From a virus: a DNA stretch of 25,731 nt. How positions within the stretch are numbered: position 1 is the stretch's first letter; each line of letters begins with the position of its first letter. The stretch is from positions 1-25,731 of the IMG/VR virus record IMGVR_UViG_3300028840_000856; one strand, written 5' to 3'. Below the pieces are notes generated by a model. It saw only the letters and a list, made by a program, of their open reading frames with translations. It made no database searches and had not been told where the DNA came from. Shown here piece after piece: positions 6,176 to 13,111 of this stretch. The position numbers and the translations under genes were made by a program.

Positions 6176-8878
6176 ATGGAAGAGCACAGAGATTTCGTCA
6201 CAGTAATAAAAGGTTTGGATGGGGGCGCGTCACCCTTCGCCAAGAAATTCAGGGATGGAGAGAAGTTGCCACCCAAATACCCTACATGGCATGTTGGACA
6301 GGAAGTAGGGGTAGACAATTTGGAAGATTTGTACGGACTGATTGAGCGCTTGAGGAATAGGCGCAACTGTTGCATTATCAGGAACCGGCTGGATATCCAA
6401 AAACAGGATAGTGACCTAGCGCGGCGGCAGCGTAGCGGCGGCTGGAAGTTCAGGCGTAAACGGGGCAACTTCAAGGATGACGGCCACCATTGGGTGATGT
6501 TCGATTTCGACAGTGCTGAAATACTAGAGCCGGACAGTTGGAAGAAGACACCACAGGCTACAGCGGTAGAGGTTATTCAGGAATACCTACCAGAAGAGTT
6601 TCAGCGGGCTGGCTTCATTTGGGCCTACACTGGTAGTCACGGACTCGGTAAGCCGGGGGTGTGTCTACACTTGGTGTTCTGGATGGAGACAAAGGCCAGT
6701 AACTTTGATTGGGGGAACTGGATTGACCAGCAGGATGATCTAGATTTAGATGTCTTCGACAAGGCGCTATTCAGGCCAGCACAGGTACATATCGTTGCTG
6801 ACCCGGAACTGGTCAGGACACCAGACCCCTTTCGGGACACTGTTAGAGTAGGTTGGTGTGACGGGCCGGAAGTGCCGTTTAATCTGGACTATTCGCGAAT
6901 AGAGCCACCGAAACCGACACGCCAGTTGACGGTTTCAGATGACCACATGTTTTCGGTTCTCGAACAGTATCAACCCCTTCCTTTGCAAGCCACCTTCAAC
7001 GAATTTGTGCCCCTTCACGATATCCTAGACTATTTTGGATATGAGCAGAAAGAGCCGCGCAAGTATTTGGCACCAGCGTCTACTACAGACAGTCCGGGTG
7101 TCTGGATTGAAGAAGACAAGATATTCTCACACCACGACAATGACCCACTGAGTACAGGCCGGTACCTGACAGGCTACCAAGCGTTTTGCTTACTCTATAC
7201 TCATAGGTTGGAAGTCATGCGCGGCGGTAACAGCCTGTTTGGTGACACTGAAGCGCTGGACTCTATGCTGGATGACGTTGAGGAAGTTGACCCGGAAGCA
7301 GCACTACAGGAAGCGGATCAGCAGCAACTTGAGGATTTGGAAAAGAACCCGGATGACCTTGCGAAACAGGCCGCTTGCAAGTTGCTTCTACACTACGCTT
7401 TACACTACATCAACCAGTACTATTTCACCATTGACGTTGAGGGTAGTCTACTGGTGTACAGCATGGTGAAGTTGGAAGACGGGAACAGTAAGCAACTGGT
7501 AGGTTATACCCGTGACAAGATGAAGGCAGAGTTTTCCAAGTGGGCCTTCAAGCGGGGTGAATTCCAGATGTCACAAGCCGGGTGGGTGTACTCGGAACGG
7601 AATATAGACCTACTGGAAGAGTGGTTAGCTTGGGATTACAGGCGCAAACACCGGGGAATAGGTCTGTACTTCAACGAGCCACCGCCAAAGATGCTTGACT
7701 TGTGGGAAGGTTTTGCAGTGCCACCTAAAGAGGGTGAGTGGAACTTACTCTATAGGCATATCCACGAAGTTATTTGTGGGGGTGATGGAACTAAATTTGA
7801 TTACCTCATGGATATGCTGGCCGCTTGGGTGCAACGTCCTGAAGAGCGTTTTGGTGTTGCCCCTGTCCTGATAGGTTCACAGGGCACCGGCAAGAACATG
7901 TTTGCTAATGCCGTGGCGCGGCTGTTCAAGAAGAACAACAGAATGATAGCGTTCGACCGGGAAAGCCTATTCCTACAGTTCAATGCGCATTTGGCTAACA
8001 TTGTGCTATTTGTCGCGGATGAATTTTCACTACGGGCGGGCAAGAGTGCGGATGACGCCAACAAGCTGAAGGGCTTCATCACTGGCGATACCATGCGACT
8101 AGAGATAAAGGGCGGGGCGTTGATGCCCAATGTCGCGAATAGGATGCACTTCATTATCATCACGAACGACAGAAAGCCTATGCCTCTAGACAAAGAGGAA
8201 AGACGGTATTTCATTCTGAACGTCAGCACTTGCCGGGTAGGTGACAGGGAGTATTTCGAGCGTCTCAAGGAACACATAGACAGTGACGAAGTCATAGCAG
8301 CCTTTTTACATAGTCTCATGGAACGGCGCGTAAACTTCTCGGCACAGTATCAGGCCATGAAGACCGAAACTTTCTATGACGTGGTTGAGTATTCTGATGA
8401 CCCCTTCACGGAATGGCTGGTCAGTATGGTGGAAGAGGAAACACCGTTGCCGGGGCTGGAAGTGGCACACGCCCATGACCAAGGATTTGACTATGAAGAG
8501 TTGCCCGATTTTGGGGAATGGGTGCCAACAGGTCTACTTTACCTTTCGTATACGAAATTCTGTGATGACCTCAAGCGCTTCAAGTTCTCGAAACGGGATA
8601 TAGGGAAGCGTCTGAAGAACTTGGGCTTTGAACAGAGCCGGTCACGCCAGCACAGCAACGTCATGTACCGGGGTGCCAAGAAACACCACTATGGATACTT
8701 GATGCCTGACTTGCGCGGGCTAAAGAAGATGTTTGCCAAGGTAGTGGATAAGGAAATTGACGGGCGGGAGAGCCTTGAGGAATTTATAAGGGAACTGAAT
8801 GAGAGGGCAAGAAACAAGGAACTTGACGGTTTTGGGCCTTTAAAGGTAGTTTATGACGCTGACGAGCAGGTGGGGTGA
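6176..8878 (+). CDS. Primase-helicase: AEP-like primase fused to DUF5906/D5-type SF3 helicase
   Basis: 900 residues. The N-terminal third has archaeo-eukaryotic primase-polymerase signatures: VMFDFDS with D110 and D112 as likely metal ligands, then TGSHGLGKPGVCLHLVF with H165, then QVHIVADPEL near 202-211. The C-terminal half is a DUF5906-like AAA+ superfamily 3 helicase: Walker A GSQGTGKN (567-574, K573), Walker B VLFVADEF (D615, E616) and a sensor-1-like FIIITNDRKPM (about 659-669). Residues ~355-390 are acidic and may form a linker. It would unwind and prime the phage origin. It is the first large rightward gene, behind the promoter at 5875. Its ribosome site is weak (GGAAAA 8 nt upstream). 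The TGA overlaps the next ATG. Confidence 0.88.
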   Translation: MEEHRDFVTVIKGLDGGASPFAKKFRDGEKLPPKYPTWHVGQEVGVDNLEDLYGLIERLRNRRNCCIIRNRLDIQKQDSDLARRQRSGGWKFRRKRGNFKDDGHHWVMFDFDSAEILEPDSWKKTPQATAVEVIQEYLPEEFQRAGFIWAYTGSHGLGKPGVCLHLVFWMETKASNFDWGNWIDQQDDLDLDVFDKALFRPAQVHIVADPELVRTPDPFRDTVRVGWCDGPEVPFNLDYSRIEPPKPTRQLTVSDDHMFSVLEQYQPLPLQATFNEFVPLHDILDYFGYEQKEPRKYLAPASTTDSPGVWIEEDKIFSHHDNDPLSTGRYLTGYQAFCLLYTHRLEVMRGGNSLFGDTEALDSMLDDVEEVDPEAALQEADQQQLEDLEKNPDDLAKQAACKLLLHYALHYINQYYFTIDVEGSLLVYSMVKLEDGNSKQLVGYTRDKMKAEFSKWAFKRGEFQMSQAGWVYSERNIDLLEEWLAWDYRRKHRGIGLYFNEPPPKMLDLWEGFAVPPKEGEWNLLYRHIHEVICGGDGTKFDYLMDMLAAWVQRPEERFGVAPVLIGSQGTGKNMFANAVARLFKKNNRMIAFDRESLFLQFNAHLANIVLFVADEFSLRAGKSADDANKLKGFITGDTMRLEIKGGALMPNVANRMHFIIITNDRKPMPLDKEERRYFILNVSTCRVGDREYFERLKEHIDSDEVIAAFLHSLMERRVNFSAQYQAMKTETFYDVVEYSDDPFTEWLVSMVEEETPLPGLEVAHAHDQGFDYEELPDFGEWVPTGLLYLSYTKFCDDLKRFKFSKRDIGKRLKNLGFEQSRSRQHSNVMYRGAKKHHYGYLMPDLRGLKKMFAKVVDKEIDGRESLEEFIRELNERARNKELDGFGPLKVVYDADEQVG

Positions 8879-9111
8879 TGGCTAAGAACAACATCAAAAT
8901 ATTCCCTAACCCACGGGTTAGTGTTGATGGGATTTTAGAGGCAGCACGAAATTGGGATATGCAAGAAGTATTGATTATCGGGTGGAACAAAAATGGTGAG
9001 TTTACCATAGGGGGAAGTAACGGAGAATTGAAGAGTATTTCATGGTTGTTAAAGAATGGGGAAAGTTGGCTTTCAGATGAAATAATAGCCGCTATGGAGG
9101 GAGAGGGGTGA
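8878..9111 (+). CDS. Hypothetical small protein coupled to the primase-helicase
   Basis: 77 residues from the ATG at 8878, one base of which is shared with the upstream TGA; AGGTGGGG lies just upstream. The GTG at 8875 is a weaker alternative. The sequence reads as strand-helix-strand-strand (NIKIFPNP, VDGILEAARNWDMQEVLIIGWNKNGEFTIGGSNG) and then a short helix. This 'IIGWNKNGEFTI..S' form resembles small proteins often found in phage replication operons. No function is known. Coupling implies production with the helicase. Confidence 0.75.
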   Translation: MAKNNIKIFPNPRVSVDGILEAARNWDMQEVLIIGWNKNGEFTIGGSNGELKSISWLLKNGESWLSDEIIAAMEGEG

Positions 9112-9266
9112 TTTTGAAAAACCCCGAAAAAAGCAGGGTAATGTTTCATTTTGCAACGGGATTTTCGATGTATCGACTGAGCGCACAGAAAGAAGAAGTC
9201 TTGACCCGGAACGGGTTATGTCAGGAAAATCTACATGGAACAGGGCAAGAGGGGGTAACTCTCTGA
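9108..9266 (+). CDS. Possible small protein (52 aa)
   Basis: An open frame of 53 codons begins at a GTG (9108) that overlaps the preceding stop as GTGA; an in-frame TTG at 9114 has GAGAGGGG 5 nt upstream and is an alternative. The product has a Lys/Arg-rich start, a central FATGFSMYRLSAQ segment and a Gly-rich end. No family and no strong compositional signal. The only support is the overlap, the Shine-Dalgarno and the lack of a better candidate in this stretch. Confidence 0.38.
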   Translation: MILKNPEKSRVMFHFATGFSMYRLSAQKEEVLTRNGLCQENLHGTGQEGVTL

Positions 9267-9436
9267 AACACATACCCTTTGTTAATTTAAGTTCTACTTA
9301 GTTCTAGGTTCTAGGTTAAGGTTTCAGAGTATAGAAAGGTATGATATAAAATGTGATATAAATATCAGAGGAATATAGTGCTACGTGGCTGGCACGGCAC
9401 GTAGCACGCGAGATGTCCAACCAAGAGGTGATGAAG
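9267..9436. other. AT-rich gap with short repeats and a perfect hairpin
   Basis: The stretch contains repeats of TTCTAGG/TTCTACT near 9291-9315 and two GATATAAA words (near 9344-9360). It ends with GTGCTACGTG (9378-9387) and CACGTAGCAC (9398-9407), perfect 10-bp arms around a 10-nt loop, 29 nt before the next start codon. There is no T tract after it, so it is more likely a leader structure or operator than a terminator. Confidence 0.6.
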
Positions 9437-9865
9437 ATGAACGAAGAGCGCGAAAGAGAACTGAGAGAAAGAGAAGAACGGCTGACAGAACTTGTCCGGC
9501 AATTTGGTGTTAGTTGTCAACAGGCGGCTCAGGCCATGCAGAAGTTTGGTGAGTTGGTAGCCAAGATGAATTTGGAGCCAGAGCCAGAGCAGGAAGAAGA
9601 CACCGGGCCAAAGACGTTGTTTGGTGGTCGGCCTGACAGGACGATACCAGCGGGTGCCAAGTTTGGAGAGCAGAAAGACCAAGTTATTCAATTTCCAAAG
9701 GGCATGACAGAGAATATGGCAATACAGCACATTGCTGAGTCACGGTGCCCATTCTGCTTACAGTCAGGGCTTGACCGTGACCTCATGAGCGAAAAGTACT
9801 ATTGTACTTCCTGTCAGGCTGTCTTTGGCCCTGCTGGAGAAGGGGCGCGTTATGGGAAAGCGTGA
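9437..9865 (+). CDS. Coiled-coil and zinc-ribbon protein
   Basis: 142 residues from the ATG at 9437, which has AGAGGTG 6 nt upstream. An upstream in-frame ATG at 9413 has no good ribosome site. Residues 1-45 form a strongly charged coiled coil (ERERELREREERL). A Glu/Pro linker (46-56) follows. C104-P-F-C107 and C123-T-S-C126 form a zinc ribbon. Such zinc ribbons in phage proteins often bind DNA, RNA polymerase or a replication partner. No family name can be given. It overlaps the next gene by 14 nt. Confidence 0.75.
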   Translation: MNEERERELREREERLTELVRQFGVSCQQAAQAMQKFGELVAKMNLEPEPEQEEDTGPKTLFGGRPDRTIPAGAKFGEQKDQVIQFPKGMTENMAIQHIAESRCPFCLQSGLDRDLMSEKYYCTSCQAVFGPAGEGARYGKA

Positions 9866-10142
9866 TGAACTGAACCCGGCTCACCCTGTCACACAAGCTA
9901 TGTCAGACCAGTGGCATACTCTGTGTGCGCTTCTCCTTAACAGGATAGCACCGGACACACTTGAGACTGTCCTGACTAAGGAAGAGATAGAGCAACTTAG
10001 CACTACACCGGCAGGGCCATCCCCTGTCCTGACGGTGTATGAAAGAGAAGACGGCTTGCACTTGAAACTGGTCAGTAGAGCCGAAGGGGAAGCAATAGCA
10101 CAGGCCGAACACAAACAGCTTACGGGTGGCAAAAACCACTGA
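9852..10142 (+). CDS. Hypothetical small protein
   Basis: 96 residues from the ATG at 9852, with GGAGAAGGGG 6-15 nt upstream. The N-terminal part (TQAMSDQWHTLCALLLNRIAPDTLETVLTKEEIEQL) is helical. The C-terminal part (PVLTVYEREDGLHLKLVSRAEGEAIAQAE) is strand then helix. I recognise it only as resembling small phage proteins with a 'D.WHKL.ALLM.K' start, of unknown role, that occur in replication modules. It overlaps the zinc-ribbon gene and is therefore co-translated. Confidence 0.72.
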   Translation: MGKRDELNPAHPVTQAMSDQWHTLCALLLNRIAPDTLETVLTKEEIEQLSTTPAGPSPVLTVYEREDGLHLKLVSRAEGEAIAQAEHKQLTGGKNH

Positions 10143-10154
10143 ATCTGTTATAAT
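10126..10154 (+). promoter_or_regulatory. Extended -10 promoter before the phosphatase gene
   Basis: GTGGCA (10126-10131, 4 of 6), 17-nt spacer, perfect TATAAT (10149-10154) preceded by TG at 10146-10147, i.e. an extended -10 element. It points at the gene beginning at 10181. The predicted leader is short, about 20 nt. Confidence 0.7.
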
Positions 10155-10180
10155 AGCAGTGTTTAACTCAGGAGATGAAT

Positions 10181-10669
10181 ATGGCAAAGACTAATCTGAT
10201 AGTAGACTTGGACGGCACACTAGCGCTGGATGACCACCGAAGACCTATGATAGAGTCACACGGTTGGGGCGCGTACTTTGATTTGTGCCACAATGACGAA
10301 CTGAACCAGCCGGTACTCATGATTATTGAACGGTTCTGGATGACACACAATGTCCACATCTTTACGGGCCGCGCTGACTCTACAAGGGCAGCAACAGAAG
10401 AGTGGTTGCAGGCGCACTTTGTGCCACACTCCAGCCTTGAGATGCGTCCAAGTGCAGGAGTAGACATGAACAGCGGTTCACAGGCCGCACTCGGTTGTGA
10501 CAAGAACTGGAAAGGCGCACTACTAGAGAAGCATGACCTCACCCCTGACAACGTGGAATTCGTGTTGGATGACAGGGATGACATGGTTGCATGGTGGCGT
10601 GACCGGGGCTTTACGTGCTTTCAAGTTAGAGCGCAAGGCCAGATGTATCACACTGACCGGGAAGAGTAG
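10181..10669 (+). CDS. Stand-alone PNK-type 3'-phosphatase (HAD superfamily)
   Basis: 162 residues from the ATG at 10181 (AGGAG, 6-nt spacing); the ATG at 10175 touches the AGGAG and is unlikely. HAD motif I is D9-L-D11-G-T, motif II FTGR (61-64), then Lys 108/111, and motif IV LDDRDDMVAWWR (129-140), followed by GFTCFQV. This end closely follows the phosphatase domain of T4 polynucleotide kinase, which removes 3'-phosphates and so prepares nicks or cleaved tRNA for ligation. The kinase half (a P-loop) is absent; the length matches the phosphatase domain alone. It has its own promoter and is followed by the hairpin and repeats of 10670-10917. A ligase partner is not in the window. Confidence 0.85.
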   Translation: MAKTNLIVDLDGTLALDDHRRPMIESHGWGAYFDLCHNDELNQPVLMIIERFWMTHNVHIFTGRADSTRAATEEWLQAHFVPHSSLEMRPSAGVDMNSGSQAALGCDKNWKGALLEKHDLTPDNVEFVLDDRDDMVAWWRDRGFTCFQVRAQGQMYHTDREE

Positions 10670-10681
10670 GTACGTACTGTT

Positions 10682-10716
10682 GTACAGTCATACACTGCTA
10701 GGGTGTATGGCTGTAC
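10682..10716 (+). terminator. Long stem-loop after the phosphatase gene
   Basis: GTACAGTCATACAC and GTGTATGGCTGTAC pair over 14 bp with one G-T wobble, around loop TGCTAGG. There is no T tract after it, so it may end transcription inefficiently, protect the 3' end, or belong to the adjoining repeat region. Confidence 0.45.
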
Positions 10717-10743
10717 TATACTACGCTGTATGTACCTACAGGC

Positions 10744-10907
10744 AAAAATCCCTATGAAATCAGGTAGTACATTACTACAGTTTCTGGACAGTACGTACCT
10801 ACTGTCAAAAATCCCTATGAAATCAGATAGTACATTACTACAGCGGGTGAGTAGTATGTACGTATTGGTTAAAAATCCCTATGAAATCAGGTAGTACATT
10901 ACTACAG
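10744..10907. repeat. Three 37-bp direct repeats (iteron-like), 63/64-bp period
   Basis: The 37-bp unit begins AAAAATCCCTATGAAATCAG and ends TACATTACTACAG. Copies lie at 10744-10780, 10807-10843 and 10871-10907. The first and third are identical, the second has one G-to-A change. Each contains a GTAGTA-CAT-TACTAC dyad (weakened in copy 2), and the first two preceding spacers carry a TAxGTACCTA core inside their own inverted repeat. A 63-bp period is six helical turns, so the sites face the same side of the DNA, as expected for an origin or a regulatory array. Confidence 0.8.
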
Positions 10908-10917
10908 GAGAACAGCA

Positions 10918-11127
10918 ATGGCGGCAAGCAGGAAAGGTGAAATGGTCACTCACACTTCAGCAGTAGGTGAGATGTTGTGTGACAGGTGCGATAGTATTGT
11001 ACGACCTTCTATGTTAGAGGGTAGGTGGTGGTGTGACGGGTGCGACTCTGACCCTACAGTACAGACCTTGACCTCACACGTACACAAAGGGGCTAAAGTA
11101 ACAGTGACCAAGAGGAAACGGAAATGA
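10918..11127 (+). CDS. Small zinc-ribbon protein
   Basis: 69 residues; the ATG has AGGAG 8 nt upstream, where the last 37-bp repeat ends, so the repeat array is this gene's leader. C21-D-R-C24 and C39-D-G-C42 form a zinc ribbon. The C-terminus is a basic tail (KRKRK). The combination suggests nucleic-acid binding, and its place directly after the iteron-like array makes it a candidate binder of those repeats, but that is inference. It has a 4-nt ATGA overlap with the next gene. Confidence 0.75.
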   Translation: MAASRKGEMVTHTSAVGEMLCDRCDSIVRPSMLEGRWWCDGCDSDPTVQTLTSHVHKGAKVTVTKRKRK

Positions 11128-11474
11128 CAGTGAACAGACGCACATTCTTAAAGTTTCTCGGGTTAACAGGGCCGGGGGCGCTAACTATAGTCAGGTCGAA
11201 TCCACTAAAAGCTGAAGTAGGGGTGGACAGAAAACAAGAGCAATACAGAACAGGAAACAGGGAAGAGATAGCAGGAAAGACACAAAACTGGATGAAGGCC
11301 AAAGTCTTCAACGCCGATACAGGCGAAGAACTGAAACACGTAGTAGAGGCCAACGAAAAGACCGGGCGGGTAGTGAAGTTCGCACTTGACAAAGATGGAA
11401 ACATCAGGCATACTCGCGATGACATCCTACATGAAACTGTTTATATGAGGGTGCGAATAGAAAGACCCACTTAA
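11124..11474 (+). CDS. Exported-looking protein with a twin-arginine signal
   Basis: 116 residues. The N-terminus NRRTFLKFLGLTGPGALTIV carries the Tat motif RRxFLK followed by a moderately hydrophobic, Gly-containing stretch and a Lys, the usual layout of a Tat signal. The mature part (about residue 30 on) is hydrophilic, with a strand-rich core (KAKVFNADTGEELKHVVEANEKTG would span it; key features are the two NADTG/NEKTG turns). I know no such phage family. Tat export carries folded proteins into the periplasm. The start overlaps the preceding stop (ATGA), which makes this ATG firm. The signal could also be coincidental in a cytoplasmic protein. Confidence 0.65.
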   Translation: MTVNRRTFLKFLGLTGPGALTIVRSNPLKAEVGVDRKQEQYRTGNREEIAGKTQNWMKAKVFNADTGEELKHVVEANEKTGRVVKFALDKDGNIRHTRDDILHETVYMRVRIERPT

Positions 11475-11492
11475 CCGAACTGGAGAACTGGC

Positions 11493-11984
11493 ATGACAAC
11501 AAAAACTATGACTGTAGTGGAAGAGGTCTTCCGCTGGTTAGAATCTAACCCTGAAGTGCGGGTGTTCTGTACGAAGAAAATACACGAAAACTTACCATGG
11601 TTGGACAGCAACCGCATTTCATCGGCTCTGTCTCTATTCTGTAAGGAAACCCGGTTGAGGCTCATTGGCGTGACTGGCGCTAACAAGGCCAACGTGTACG
11701 AACGTACTGACCTGTTCGACTCACCCCGCAAGTTTGCCGGGGGCAGGAAGTACGCACCCCGCAACATCAAGCCGGGGTGTAAGGTGCCTGTCAACGAAGA
11801 CCGCGAAAAACTACCACTGCTGGACGAAGACGGCAACCCGGTACCAGAACCGGAAACTGAACCCACCATAACCAACAGGGAGAGACTACTACAGAAGTTG
11901 GAAGAGCTAACCGAACGCCAGTTGCAACTAGCTACAGAGATAGAAGGGTTGCAGCGTTTTGTAAGGGACGAAATCATACTATAG
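11493..11984 (+). CDS. Probable winged-helix protein with C-terminal coiled coil
   Basis: 163 residues behind the shared leader CCGAACTGGAGAACTGGC. Residues 6-70 read as a winged helix: a VVEEVFRWLESN helix, TKKIHENLP, then NRISSALSLFCKETRLRLIGVTG as recognition helix and wing. Residues ~90-130 are a Pro/Glu-rich linker (including PEPETEPTI). The last 35 residues (RERLLQKLEELTERQLQLATEIEGL) form a coiled coil, probably for dimerisation. A transcription regulator or DNA-binding accessory protein is likely; no specific family or target is known. Confidence 0.7.
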   Translation: MTTKTMTVVEEVFRWLESNPEVRVFCTKKIHENLPWLDSNRISSALSLFCKETRLRLIGVTGANKANVYERTDLFDSPRKFAGGRKYAPRNIKPGCKVPVNEDREKLPLLDEDGNPVPEPETEPTITNRERLLQKLEELTERQLQLATEIEGLQRFVRDEIIL

Positions 11985-11997
11985 GAGTAGTGCGAAA

Positions 11998-12177
11998 ATG
12001 TTGAGAAAAAAGCGCTTGAACAAGAACACCCCCATCCTGACCAGAGAGCAGATGGAAGACTACCATGACTGGGTGGATGAACCAATGATGAAACCAACGG
12101 CCAAACAAGCCATACTCGGTGTTGCTATATCTGTAGTGTTCTTGTTCCTGTTGGCACTTTTCACACTACGATTGTAG
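11998..12177 (+). CDS. Small single-pass membrane protein (59 aa)
   Basis: 59 residues starting MLRKKRLNKNTP. The start has AGGAG 10 nt upstream and lies 13 nt after the preceding stop. Residues 38-58 (AILGVAISVVFLFLLALFTL) form one clear membrane helix, with a basic N-terminus that predicts the N-in orientation and almost no periplasmic tail. It could be a holin-like, superinfection-exclusion or host-envelope-targeting protein. A typical holin has two or more segments and sits beside an endolysin, which is not in the window, so no role is assigned. Confidence 0.7.
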   Translation: MLRKKRLNKNTPILTREQMEDYHDWVDEPMMKPTAKQAILGVAISVVFLFLLALFTLRL

Positions 12178-12394
12178 TGCGAAAAAATCTTTCACGGTTT
12201 AGTGTAAGTGCCTGTTCTGCTACGGAAAGAAAATTCAATTTTTCTTTTCGTAGCGGTTCAGGCACTTATGCGTTGGGATAGTGTAAGCCACTGTTCGTGT
12301 ACGAAAAGAAAAAACTTGACATTTACGCCAAGGTGCGTAGAATATTCCCCATGGTCGAGTGACCTGACAACCTAAACCGAACTGGAGAACTGAC
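12178..12394 (+). promoter_or_regulatory. Intergenic regulatory segment with inverted repeats and promoter
   Basis: This gap holds three related arms: AAGTGCCTG...GCTACGGAAAGAAAA (12206-12233), its complement TTTTCTTTTCGTAGC...CAGGCACTT (12240-12267), and a second complement TACGAAAAGAAAA (12300-12312). The middle arm can pair with either neighbour. The promoter at 12316 follows, then the leader of the next gene. Confidence 0.65.
12316..12343 (+). promoter_or_regulatory. Sigma70-like promoter with short 5' stem-loop
   Basis: TTGACA (12316-12321), 16-nt spacer, TAGAAT (12338-12343, 5 of 6). GGTC-GAGT-GACC (12353-12364) can form a small hairpin just after the predicted start, at the place where the promoters at 13388 and 14258 have theirs. 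Confidence 0.75.
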
Positions 12395-12865
12395 ATGGCT
12401 TACACAACTTTCGACATCGCAAACGCTTCCTCTTCTTATGACGTTGACGTTTACTGCAAGACCCTCAAGGTAGTCAAGGTGAAGACTGCACGCTGGTTGC
12501 TCTGTGAGAATGACGGCACCGTGGTTTTCTCTGCACGGTCTGAGGGTGAGATTCTGAACCGGGCTGGCAAGTTGGAGATTCGTCGCAGCCGGGGCAACCT
12601 GAATGGCTTCCGCTTTGGCTCTAAGATCGAAGTTGAGACCGTTGTTGCTTACGCTGACCGGGTTTGGGGTGGCATGTACGAACTGACTGCCACACGGTTT
12701 GACGGTCACTACTGGTGGACTAAGGTAGTAGACGCTGAGACCGGCACCGTTTCTGAAGAGGTTCGCGCTGATTACTTCATCAACTACATGCGCATTCCTC
12801 ACAACGTCGAAACTGAACTGGCCGTTGAACTGGCCGCTTCACAGGGCGCTCGTTTCGAGGACTAA
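12395..12865 (+). CDS. Hypothetical protein of the promoter-cassette cluster
   Basis: 156 residues, with ACTGGAGAACTGAC before the ATG. No family was recognised. The chain is strand-rich (DVDVYCKTLKVVKVKTARWLLCENDGTVVFS spans roughly 16-47, with C21 and C37) and rich in aromatic residues (DGHYWWTKVVDAETG). Codons are of the highly expressed type (CTG, GCT, CGT, GAC). It has its own promoter (12316). Together these point to an abundant early protein, possibly acting on a host target, but no function can be read from the sequence. Confidence 0.75.
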   Translation: MAYTTFDIANASSSYDVDVYCKTLKVVKVKTARWLLCENDGTVVFSARSEGEILNRAGKLEIRRSRGNLNGFRFGSKIEVETVVAYADRVWGGMYELTATRFDGHYWWTKVVDAETGTVSEEVRADYFINYMRIPHNVETELAVELAASQGARFED

Positions 12866-12905
12866 CAGGATAGCACCAACGGGCCAAGGATGGCCCCTCA
12901 ACCTA
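12862..12905. repeat. 44-bp direct repeat, copy 1 (with hairpin)
   Basis: Identical to 13108-13151 over 44 bp. It starts at the TAA stop of the preceding gene and contains GGGCC-AAGGAT-GGCCC (12881-12896), a small hairpin. The two copies flank the RMF/CrpP-like gene. Confidence 0.85.
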
Positions 12906-12928
12906 ACAGACTAGACTGGAGAACTGAC

Positions 12929-13111
12929 ATGAGTTTACCAACAAACGGACAACAGCAGATGCTTGACCAGTGGGAAGTTGAAGCTGAAGTCAGGAAAGTA
13001 GCAGACAACGGACAGGCCGCACGACAGGAAGGCAAGAGTCTGGAAGACAACCCCCACATGACCAACTCTTTGCAGTGGGAAGCGTGGCGGGCCGGGTGGC
13101 ACAGAGTCTAA
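12929..13111 (+). CDS. RMF/CrpP-like small protein
   Basis: 60 residues from the ATG at 12929, which has ACTGGAGAACTGAC upstream. An in-frame ATG at 12890 would give a longer product, but it lies in the 44-bp repeat. The C-terminal half (AARQEGKSLEDNP, then SLQWEAWRAGW) follows the pattern A..EG......NP..........WRxGW of the ribosome modulation factor family, which includes CrpP. RMF shuts down ribosomes by promoting 100S dimers. A phage protein of this type might alter host translation, but many members have other or unknown targets. The N-terminal 28 residues are not part of that pattern. The gene is bracketed by perfect 44-bp repeats. Confidence 0.6.
   Translation: MSLPTNGQQQMLDQWEVEAEVRKVADNGQAARQEGKSLEDNPHMTNSLQWEAWRAGWHRV

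Noticed and set aside
10703-10894. A 63-codon frame across the repeat array
   Set aside because: Its peptide repeats only because the DNA repeats, it has no ribosome-binding site, and it overlaps no conserved protein pattern.
10744-10907. A short CRISPR array (37-bp repeats, 26- and 27-bp spacers)
   Set aside because: Only three copies, no cas genes, and the first two leading spacers share the same dyad core. The last repeat ends in the Shine-Dalgarno of the next gene. Iteron-like or regulatory repeats fit better.
12881-12896. The GGGCC/GGCCC hairpins in the 44-bp repeats as rho-independent terminators
   Set aside because: The stem is only 5 bp and no T tract follows (CCTCAA does), so they are more likely 3' stabilisers or repeat structure.
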